Below are positions 58,257 to 64,000 of a DNA stretch of 64,000 nt, piece by piece (position 1 is the stretch's first letter; each line of letters opens with the position of its first letter). The notes below the pieces were generated by a model. That model worked only from the letters and a program-made list of their open reading frames with translations. It made no database searches and was not told where the DNA came from. Both the position numbers and the translations under genes were made by a program. Location of the stretch: contig DAITAZ010000011.1 in NCBI GenBank assembly GCA_036824045.1, positions 24,278 to 88,277 of the forward strand, written 5' to 3'. This DNA is from DAITAZ01 sp036824045 (GTDB lineage Bacteria; Pseudomonadota; Gammaproteobacteria; Burkholderiales; Rhodocyclaceae).

Positions 58257-59177
58257 TTAGTTGTAGGTGAAGCGCTTGGCCAGCAGCAGCAGGGCTTGTT
58301 CCAGCAGCAGGCCGACGATGCCGATGACGAAGATGGCGATGATGATGTGCTCCACCTTCAGGTTGTTCCACTCGTCCCACACCCAGAAGCCGATGCCCAC
58401 GCCACCGGTCAGCATCTCCGCCGCCACGATCACCAGCCAGGCGGTGCCGATGGACAGCCGGATGCCGGTGAGCATGTAGGGCAGCACCGAGGGGAAGAGG
58501 ATCTTGGTGATGATCTTGGCTTCCGACAGGTTCAGCACCCGCGCCACGTTCAGGTAGTCCTGGGGCACGCGCTGCACGCCCACGGCGGTGTTGATGATCA
58601 TCGGCCAGATGGAGCAGATGAAGATGGTCCAGGTGGCGGCCGGGTCGGCGGCCTTGAACACCATCAGGCCAATGGGCAGCCAGGCCAGGGGCGACACCGG
58701 GCGCAGCAGGCTGATGATGGGGTCCAGCATGCTGTTCATGAAGGCGAACCGGCCCAGGATGAAGCCGGCGGGGATGCCCACCAGCGCCGCGAAGCCGAAG
58801 CCGATGGCCACCCGCTTGAGCGACGAGAGCACGTTCCAGCCGATGCCCTGGTCGTTGGGGCCGTTGCTGTAGAAGGGGTCGGAAAACACCTTCACCGCGG
58901 CGTCGAAGGTTTGCGACGGGGTCGGGAAGTTGCTCACCTTGAGCGAGACGAGCGACCACACCAGCACCAGGGCCACGAGGCCAAGAATGGGCGGCACGAT
59001 CTTCTTGACCCACTCGTAGCTGCGGCGGGCCCGGGGCTCCCGGGGAGATTTCTCGGCGGGGGCGGGCTTGGCAGGCGCGTCGTTGGCGGCGGCCGGGGCC
59101 GGCGTGGCCTCGGGCTTGTCCGCTGCGCTGCGGCTCGCGCCGTCCAGGGGACTGGCGGTCAGGGTGGCTGTGTTCAT
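58257..59177 (-). CDS. nrtB: Nitrate ABC transporter permease (NrtB)
   Basis: A 306-residue inner-membrane permease. It has an Ala/Pro-rich cytoplasmic tail of about 50 residues, then six or so membrane helices. The binding-protein-dependent transport motif appears as LFPSVLPYMLTGIRLSIGTAWLV. Further motifs are GLMVFKAADPAATW and WVWDEWNNLKVEHI, characteristic of NrtB. It lies 65 bp after the nitrate-binding protein gene. Confidence 0.92.
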   Translation of the reverse strand: MNTATLTASPLDGASRSAADKPEATPAPAAANDAPAKPAPAEKSPREPRARRSYEWVKKIVPPILGLVALVLVWSLVSLKVSNFPTPSQTFDAAVKVFSDPFYSNGPNDQGIGWNVLSSLKRVAIGFGFAALVGIPAGFILGRFAFMNSMLDPIISLLRPVSPLAWLPIGLMVFKAADPAATWTIFICSIWPMIINTAVGVQRVPQDYLNVARVLNLSEAKIITKILFPSVLPYMLTGIRLSIGTAWLVIVAAEMLTGGVGIGFWVWDEWNNLKVEHIIIAIFVIGIVGLLLEQALLLLAKRFTYN

Positions 59178-59242
59178 GGAGTCATCCTCGATTCAGTGCA
59201 TGGGGGCGGACGGCGCATCCGGGCGCCGTCCGACGCGCCTCG

Positions 59243-60529
59243 TTACGCTTTGACCTTGAAGCCGGCGGCGTACTTCTTCGGGTCCTTGCCGTCCCACACC
59301 ACGCCGTCGATCAGCTTGTGGCTGCGCATGTCGCTCTTGGGCAGGGCGACGCCCACGGCGGCGGCCGCCTGCTTGTAGATGTCGATGCGGTTGACCGCCT
59401 TGGCCACCGCCAGGTAGTCCGGGTCGCTCTTGAGCAGGCCCCAGCGCCGATGCTGGGTCAGGAACCACATGCCGTCCGACAGATAGGGGTAGTTCACCGC
59501 GCCGTCGTTGAAGAACTTCATGTGGTTCTTCTCGGACCAGGACTTGCCCAGGCCGTCTTCGTACTGGCCGATCATGCGGCTGCGGATCACATCCACATCC
59601 GTGTTCACGTAGCTCTTGGCGGCCACCGTCTCGGCCGTCTTGGCCCGGTTGGCGGCGGAAGCGTCGATCCACTTGCCGGCTTCGAGGATGGCGCAGATCA
59701 TCGCCCGGGCCGTGTTGGGGTACTTCTGGCAGAACTCCGCCGTGGTGCCCAGCACCTTTTCCGGGTGGTCCACCCAGATGTCCTGGGTGGTGACGGCGGT
59801 GAAGCCGATCTTGTCCACGATGGCGCGCTGGTTCCAGGGCTCGCCCACGCAGTAGCCGTGCATGTTGCCCACGCGCATGTTGGCCACCATCTGCGGCGGC
59901 GGCACGGTGATCGTCTTCACGTCCGTCAGCGGGTTGATGTCGTTGGCGGCCAGCCAGTAGTAGAGCCACATGGCGTGGGTGCCGGTGGGGAAGGTCTGGG
60001 CGAAGGTGTACTCGCCCGGTTTGGCGGCCACGGCCTTCTTCAGCGCTGCGCCGTCCTTCACGCCCATTTCGGCGAACTTGTTGGAAAGGGTGATGGCCTG
60101 ACCGTTGTTGTTCAGGGTCATCAGCACGTTCATGTCCTTCTTCGGGCCGCCCACGCCCAGTTGCACACCGTAGATCAGGCCGTAGAGCACGTGGGCGGCG
60201 TCCAGTTCGCCGTTGACCAGCTTGTCCCGCACGCCGGCCCAGGAGGCTTCCTTGGTGGGTACGATCTTGATGCCGTACTTCTTGTCGAAGCCCATCACCG
60301 AGGCCATCACCACCGAGGCGCAGTCGGTCAGCGGAATGAAGCCGATCCGTACTTCTTCCTTCTCCGGCTTGTCGGAGCCCGCCGCCCAGGCGGCCGAGCG
60401 CACTCCATCAGGCAACAGGCTCATCATTGCTGCTCCGGCAAGGCCCGCCGACTGCTTGAGAAAGCCGCGGCGGCCGTCCAGCTTGCTGTCGAGTTCCAGA
60501 GATTCATGCTTCTTCCCGTCCATGGTCAT
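59243..60529 (-). CDS. nrtA: Nitrate-binding periplasmic protein (NrtA), Tat-exported
   Basis: A 428-residue protein starting at ATG 60529 after GGAG. It has a twin-arginine signal (DGRRGFLKQSAGLAGAAMM), then the nitrate/nitrite-binding core: IGFIPLTDCASVVMA, FPTGTHAMWLYYWLAAN, GYCVGEPWNQRA and TQDIWVDHPEKVLG. It is the first gene of nrtABD and is preceded by a sigma-54 promoter and an antitermination leader. Nitrate taken up here feeds assimilation; the nitrate and nitrite reductases are not in the window. Confidence 0.93.
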   Translation of the reverse strand: MTMDGKKHESLELDSKLDGRRGFLKQSAGLAGAAMMSLLPDGVRSAAWAAGSDKPEKEEVRIGFIPLTDCASVVMASVMGFDKKYGIKIVPTKEASWAGVRDKLVNGELDAAHVLYGLIYGVQLGVGGPKKDMNVLMTLNNNGQAITLSNKFAEMGVKDGAALKKAVAAKPGEYTFAQTFPTGTHAMWLYYWLAANDINPLTDVKTITVPPPQMVANMRVGNMHGYCVGEPWNQRAIVDKIGFTAVTTQDIWVDHPEKVLGTTAEFCQKYPNTARAMICAILEAGKWIDASAANRAKTAETVAAKSYVNTDVDVIRSRMIGQYEDGLGKSWSEKNHMKFFNDGAVNYPYLSDGMWFLTQHRRWGLLKSDPDYLAVAKAVNRIDIYKQAAAAVGVALPKSDMRSHKLIDGVVWDGKDPKKYAAGFKVKA

Positions 60530-60536
60530 GCGCTCC

Positions 60537-60632
60537 AAAAAAAGAGGGCGTCGAGCCTCCGTTGATCCGGAGACAGGACGCCCTTGTCCGCTTGTTGAGA
60601 GAGTGAGGTTTGCATTCAGGGCGCCGTTGCCC
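60537..60632 (-). promoter_or_regulatory. ANTAR-type antitermination leader of the nitrate operon
   Basis: In the minus-strand transcript there are two small hairpins with six-base loops. P1 (60619-60632) is GGGC-AACGGC-GCCC and P2 (60576-60589) is GGAC-AAGGGC-GTCC. Both loops have A at position 1 and G at position 4, the pattern recognised by ANTAR proteins. P2 shares bases with the 5' arm of a long terminator hairpin (60546-60583: outer stem GGGCGTC/GACGCCC, inner stem with loop GATCAA), followed by TC and seven T (60537-60543). P2 and the terminator cannot form together. The T-run abuts the nrtA ribosome site, so nitrate-activated NasT-like protein would be needed for read-through. Confidence 0.85.
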
Positions 60633-60648
60633 CGGTTGCTTCTCACTT

Positions 60649-60664
60649 AGCAACGGCTGTGCCA
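60649..60664 (-). promoter_or_regulatory. Sigma-54 promoter of the nitrate operon
   Basis: On the minus strand TGGCACAGCCGTTGCT is an exact match to TGGCAC-N5-TTGCW. The predicted start site is near 60638, giving a leader of about 109 nt before nrtA. Confidence 0.88.
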
Positions 60665-60765
60665 GGAGCGAAAAAATTCTTTAACTATTTGATTTGCCGC
60701 AAAGAACAAGGGTGGGTGCGGTGTTCGCCAGGGGGCGGGCGGCGGGAAGGGAGGGGGGAGGGGCT

Positions 60766-60780
60766 GCACTGGTGCGGTGC
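60766..60780. promoter_or_regulatory. NtrC-like site upstream of nrtA (proximal)
   Basis: GCACT-GGTGC-GGTGC, one mismatch to GCACC-N5-GGTGC. Its centre is about 135 bp upstream of the predicted nrtA start site. Confidence 0.6.
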
Positions 60781-60796
60781 AGCATGGTGCATGGAT

Positions 60797-60811
60797 GCAC
60801 CGGCCGGGGGC
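60797..60811. promoter_or_regulatory. NtrC-like site upstream of nrtA (distal)
   Basis: GCACC-GGCCG-GGGGC, one mismatch to the NtrC core. Its centre is 31 bp from the proximal site. The pair lies in the 320-bp interval between the ANTAR regulator gene and nrtA. Confidence 0.5.
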
Positions 60812-60849
60812 TGAGCCGCTCGGGGCGGCCGCACCCCCGGGGGGAGGGG

Positions 60850-61425
60850 TCAGCCCAACAGGTGGGACATGTCGATCACGTCCTGGGCCACGGCGGCCAG
60901 GGTGCGGCCCCGGTCCATGGCCAGCTTGCGCAGGGCCTTGTAGGCCGCGTCCTCGTCCATGTCCCGCGCTTTCATCAAAATGCCCTTGGCCCGGTCGATG
61001 GTCTTGCGGTCCGCCAGCTTGCGCTGGGCCTCGTCCCGTTCCCGGCGCAAGCCCTGAAAGGTGTCGAAGGTGGCGGCCGCCACATCGATCACCGACTGCA
61101 CCCGCGAGGGGTCCAGCCCATCCACGATGTAGGCCGATACCCCGGCCTGCATGGCCGAGCGGATGGTGTTGCGGTCGTTGTCGTGGGCCAGCATGATCAC
61201 CGGCCGGGGCGCCCGCTCGTCCATTACCCCCAGGTGTTCCAGGGTGTCCCGGCTGGGGGAGTCGGTATCGATCAGCACGATGTCGGGCGTGAGCTTTTCC
61301 ACCTGCTCCACCAGATCCAGGCTGGTGGGCAGGATCGCCGCCACCTGGCAGCCGGCCATGGCCAGCGCCGCGCACACATCCGCTGCCCGGGAGTGGGTCT
61401 CGTCGATCACCAGTACTCGCAGCAT
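60850..61425 (-). CDS. nasT: ANTAR-domain response regulator (NasT-like)
   Basis: A 191-residue protein starting after CAGGAG. The N-terminal receiver domain (about 1-120) has a phosphoacceptor-like Asp in IVLIDTDSP. The C-terminal ANTAR RNA-binding domain (about 130-190) shows the KTIDRAKGILMKARDMDEDAAYKALRK pattern, split here as LADRKTIDRAKGILM and MDEDAAYKALRKLAM. ANTAR proteins bind paired hexaloop hairpins and prevent terminator formation. Such a leader lies just downstream, in front of nrtA, so this is very likely its cognate antiterminator. A nitrate sensor partner (NasS-like) was not found here; the NrtA-like protein is its relative. Confidence 0.9.
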   Translation of the reverse strand: MLRVLVIDETHSRAADVCAALAMAGCQVAAILPTSLDLVEQVEKLTPDIVLIDTDSPSRDTLEHLGVMDERAPRPVIMLAHDNDRNTIRSAMQAGVSAYIVDGLDPSRVQSVIDVAAATFDTFQGLRRERDEAQRKLADRKTIDRAKGILMKARDMDEDAAYKALRKLAMDRGRTLAAVAQDVIDMSHLLG

Positions 61426-61589
61426 CTAGGGCTCCTGTCTGTTCCCGCAAACAATCATCGCAGCAATTGGCATGCCTGAAACCCGCCCGTGTCACGCCAT
61501 ATGGCCGGGCAGAGCGGGTTCTCGGGGATAATCACGGTTTTATTAACGGCTGGCCAGCCCCCGGGGCTGACCGCATGGTGTGCGTGCAC

Positions 61590-62483
61590 ATGGCTCCATC
61601 CTCGCCCAACCCCAGTCCGCCGCGCTTTGATCCAGATGCGATTTGCCGCCACCTGGGCGCTGCCGCCCAGGGCTGGCAGCTCGAACTGCTGCCTGAGTGC
61701 GATTCCACCAACACCCGGCTCATGGCCCGGCCCCTGCCCGCCGACCCCCGCCCCGAGTGCCTGCTGGCCGAACGGCAAACGGCGGGCCGGGGCCGCCGCG
61801 GCCGCGCCTGGGTGGCCCCGGCCGGGGGCAGCCTCGCCTTCTCGGTGCGCTGGCGCCTGCCCGCAGGCCGCTCCCCCCTGGGGCTCAGTCTGGCCGTGGG
61901 TGTCGCCCTGGCTCGCGCCCTCCACGGGTTGGACGTGGGCGGACTGCAGCTCAAATGGCCCAACGACCTGCTGGTGGCCGGGCGCAAACTCGGCGGGATC
62001 CTCATCGAACTGGCCAGCGGTCGGGAGGGTACAGCCGCCGTCATCGGCGTGGGGATCAATCTGAGCCTGCCCCCGGACCTGCGCATCGAGGGTGCCGTCC
62101 CCCCCGCCGACCTTGCCTCCGCGCTGGCCGCCCCGCTCGACGGCAATGCCGTGTTCGCCGCCTGCCTGGCTGCTCTCGGCCCCGCGCTGGAAAGTTTCGG
62201 CCGCCATGGCTTTGCCGCCTTCCGCGCCGAGTGGAACCTCTGCAACGCCCACGCCGGTCAGGCCGTCACCCTGCACGCGGACGCCGCCGCGCCGCTGGCC
62301 GGCATCTGCCGCGGCGTCGACGAAGACGGCGCCCTCCTGCTTGAAACACCCGCCGGGGTGCAACGCGTGCTGGCCGGCGATGTATCGCTGAGAGTGCCCC
62401 CTGGGTCTGGCAGCCCCCAGGCCGGCCCCCGCGAGGGGCAGGCACACCCGGGACGGCCCGGTGCTTCCGTGAGCACGCCATGA
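61590..62483 (+). CDS. birA: Biotin--[acetyl-CoA carboxylase] ligase (no DNA-binding domain)
   Basis: A 297-residue biotin protein ligase. The catalytic BPL/LplA domain shows CDSTNTRLM, the biotinyl-AMP loop GRGRRGRAWVAP, KWPNDLLV and GVGINLSLP. A C-terminal SH3-like cap follows (about 225-270). The N-terminal winged helix of bifunctional BirA repressors is absent. ATG 61590 is used; ATG 61575 in the same frame is an alternative and neither has a strong ribosome site. The stop overlaps the start of coaX (ATGA), a common pairing of cofactor genes in betaproteobacteria. Confidence 0.92.
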   Translation: MAPSSPNPSPPRFDPDAICRHLGAAAQGWQLELLPECDSTNTRLMARPLPADPRPECLLAERQTAGRGRRGRAWVAPAGGSLAFSVRWRLPAGRSPLGLSLAVGVALARALHGLDVGGLQLKWPNDLLVAGRKLGGILIELASGREGTAAVIGVGINLSLPPDLRIEGAVPPADLASALAAPLDGNAVFAACLAALGPALESFGRHGFAAFRAEWNLCNAHAGQAVTLHADAAAPLAGICRGVDEDGALLLETPAGVQRVLAGDVSLRVPPGSGSPQAGPREGQAHPGRPGASVSTP

Positions 62484-63199
62484 TTCTTGCCCTCGACGCC
62501 GGCAATACCCGCATCAAGTGGGGCCTTTACCAGCCCGGCCAAGGCTGGCTGGCCCACGGCGCGCTCGCCCACGGGGCTTTTGGCGAGCTGGCCGCCCTCG
62601 TGCGCCGCCATGGTCAGCCCGCCGCCGTGGCCGCCAGCAACGTCGCCGGCCCCATCGTCGCCGAAGAACTCCAGGCCTTGGCCGCCACCTGGGGCCTGCC
62701 CCTGCAGCGTGTGGCGAGCCAGGCCAGCCAGTGCGGCGTCATCAACCAGTACCGGGAGCCCGCCCGCCTGGGCGCCGATCGCTGGGCCGCCCTCATCGGC
62801 GCTCGCCACCTGCACCCCGGCCCCTGCCTGGTGGTCAGCGCCGGCACCGCCACCACCGTGGACCTCCTTGCCGCCGATGGCTGCTTTCTCGGCGGCCTCA
62901 TCCTCCCCGGGCTCGACCTCATGCGCCACGCCCTGGCCGCCAACACCGCCCAGCTCGCCTACGCAGACGGCTGCTTCACCCCCCAACCCCGCAGTTCGGA
63001 AGATGCCATCTACTCCGGCTGCGTCACTGCCCAACTCGGTGCCATCGAGCGCATGTACCGCCAGCTCCCCTCCGGGCCGGACACCCTCTGCCTGCTCACC
63101 GGCGGCACCGCTCCCGCCCTCGCCCCCCATCTGGCCATCCCCCACCGGGTGGAAGAACGCCTCGTGCTGGAAGGCGTGGTGCGGGTGGCGGTGGGGTAG
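62480..63199 (+). CDS. coaX: Type III pantothenate kinase (CoaX)
   Basis: A 239-residue ASKHA-fold kinase that phosphorylates pantothenate in the first step of CoA synthesis. Motifs are LALDAGNTRIKWG (phosphate 1 loop), GADRWAALIGARH, VVSAGTATTVD (adenosine/phosphate 2) and LTGGTAPALA. Length and motif order are typical. It is translationally coupled to birA and converges with the frameshifted vapC. Confidence 0.95.
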   Translation: MILALDAGNTRIKWGLYQPGQGWLAHGALAHGAFGELAALVRRHGQPAAVAASNVAGPIVAEELQALAATWGLPLQRVASQASQCGVINQYREPARLGADRWAALIGARHLHPGPCLVVSAGTATTVDLLAADGCFLGGLILPGLDLMRHALAANTAQLAYADGCFTPQPRSSEDAIYSGCVTAQLGAIERMYRQLPSGPDTLCLLTGGTAPALAPHLAIPHRVEERLVLEGVVRVAVG

Positions 63200-63207
63200 G
63201 GGGTAAG

Positions 63208-63626
63208 TCAGGGCTTGGCCCAGTTTTCCAGCGCCAAGCCCCGTACGCGGGAGAACTCCCCCAGACTGTTGCTGACTAGCACCATCCCGGCAGCCTGCGC
63301 ATGTGCCGCAATCCACAATCGTTATTGCCGATCGGTTGCACCTGGCGCTGCAGTGCGGCAAGGAGTTCTCCGCAATGCAGTTCCGCCGTTTCGGGCAACG
63401 CCGATACCGTGATCGCCTCGCAGAGTCGTTCCACCGCAGCTTCCGCCCGCTCCCGTGCCAGGCTCGTGGCAGCGCCGAAGCGCAACTCGTCCAGGGTGAT
63501 CCCCGACATGGCCAGTTCGTTCGCTGCATGGCGGGCAAACCGCTTGCGAACCTGGGGTGGGCTATGTGTGGCAATGTGGATGCAGATATTGGTGTCCAGC
63601 AGGTAACGGGGCCGGTCGGCAATCAC
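63208..63626 (-). pseudogene. vapC: vapC-type PIN-domain toxin with a one-base frameshift
   Basis: From GTG 63626 the first about 103 codons encode a PIN domain with catalytic Asp (YLLDTNICIHIA), Glu (LDELRFG) and the NND aspartate region (PIGNND). The frame then runs into an unrelated tail and a stop near 63276. In the next frame the expected family ending continues from 63315 to TGA at 63208 (WIAAHAQAAGMVLVSN, then LALENW). Inserting one base near 63316-63318 would restore an NDLWIAAH junction. Either the toxin is inactive or there is a sequencing error. Its start overlaps the vapB stop (GTGA). Confidence 0.82.
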
Positions 63627-63853
63627 AGCGCCTCCCGCTCCTGTGGTGCCTCGTCTTGCCGCCCCTCGGCCAGGAAATCGTCCGGCAAGGACGCCAGCAA
63701 ATCAAAAACGGTCTCTTCGCCGAGCGGCACCTCTCGCAACACGATTTCCTTCCCCCGCCGGAACATCTCCACCCGCTCAGCCTGGATGCGGAAGTCCTTG
63801 GGCAGGCGAACCGCCTGGCTGGTGCCGGATTGAAAGACTCTCGCGTAGGCCAT
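63623..63853 (-). CDS. vapB: VapB-type antitoxin (AbrB/SpoVT fold)
   Basis: A 76-residue antitoxin with the N-terminal swapped-hairpin DNA-binding domain (AYARVFQSGTSQAVRLPKDF) and an acidic C-terminal toxin-binding tail (LPDDFLAEGRQDEAP). It is the first gene of the vapBC operon and should neutralise VapC and repress its own promoter. A candidate operator lies 17 bp upstream. The antitoxin appears intact although the toxin is frameshifted. Confidence 0.92.
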   Translation of the reverse strand: MAYARVFQSGTSQAVRLPKDFRIQAERVEMFRRGKEIVLREVPLGEETVFDLLASLPDDFLAEGRQDEAPQEREAL

Positions 63854-63869
63854 CGGTCTTCCCTCGGTG

Positions 63870-63890
63870 CGGATATGCGTTGAGTATCCG
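63870..63890. promoter_or_regulatory. Candidate vapBC operator
   Basis: A perfect 6-bp inverted repeat, CGGATA (63870-63875) and TATCCG (63885-63890) with 9-bp spacer, lies immediately upstream of vapB. Position and symmetry fit autorepression by the VapB dimer. Confidence 0.5.
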
Positions 63891-64000
63891 TTTTGAGGCG
63901 GATTACCAGCCGGTTCTCAGATGGGCGATTCGCGTCAGCTTTCCGCCCGTGCCCAATCCGGCCGTCCGCAGTGGATGGAGGCACGGCGCGCAGGCAGGTA

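Noticed and set aside
60786..60801. Inverted repeat GGTGCAT-GG-ATGCACC
   Set aside because: The half-sites face outward relative to the NtrC consensus; it is explained better as overlap between the two assigned NtrC-like sites.

Overview
This window is very GC-rich, densely coding and Gram-negative. The best guess is a betaproteobacterium of the Rhodocyclales type. The support is an Anbu (betaproteobacterial proteasome homologue) operon, a NosR-type protein, a phasin, NtrC/sigma-54 style nitrogen promoters, and an ABC-transporter-dependent (group 2, KDO-linked) capsule locus. The species cannot be named from this evidence. No rRNA, tRNA, CRISPR array or insertion sequence was recognised. There is one 100-N scaffold gap at 56211-56310.

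Layout. (1) 1-6784 (+): the end of a SCO-type copper chaperone, a cytochrome c/periplasmic-binding fusion, an RND efflux pair without an outer-membrane partner, and a small DUF2892-like membrane protein. (2) 6900-15408 (+): a four-gene signalling operon of two related sensor kinases, a receiver/RsbW-like ATPase protein and a receiver/PAS/PP2C phosphatase. (3) 15582-17338 (+): tandem beta-hydroxyacid dehydrogenases ending at a bidirectional terminator. (4) 17426-21364: a small unknown protein, a phasin, then methylthioribose-1-P isomerase and a class II aldolase, divergent from a methionine-type aminotransferase. (5) 21614-26672: a cysteine-rich RTX-repeat protein, a NosR-like flavo/Fe-S membrane protein, an MFS transporter and a PACE-type efflux protein. 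(6) 26751-45473 (-): a glycosyltransferase and a capsule locus with export genes (kpsMTED-like), complete KDO supply (kdsD, kdsA, a kdsB-kdsC fusion), a KpsC-like KDO transferase, a cytidylyltransferase-RraA fusion, a 1190-residue glycosyltransferase/HAD protein with a smaller paralogue, and a secreted beta-helix protein.

(7) 46336-57204: a two-part amidoligase/transglutaminase/Anbu island. The minus strand carries two transglutaminases and a fused ATP-grasp/alpha-E protein. The divergent plus strand carries separate ATP-grasp and alpha-E genes and Anbu. (8) 57392-61425 (-): nitrate ABC transporter genes (nrtABD type) and an ANTAR response regulator (NasT/NasR-like). (9) 61590-63853: biotin ligase, type III pantothenate kinase and a vapBC toxin-antitoxin pair whose toxin is frameshifted.

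The most informative non-coding signals are nitrogen-control elements. The nrt operon has a consensus sigma-54 promoter, two NtrC-like sites 31 bp apart, and a leader with two hexaloop hairpins overlapping a terminator, which is the architecture of ANTAR antitermination. The ATP-grasp/alpha-E/Anbu side has a near-consensus sigma-54 promoter and two NtrC-like sites 32 bp apart. Together these place the Anbu/amidoligase system and nitrate uptake in one nitrogen-limitation regulon. That is an inference from sequence, not a measured result.
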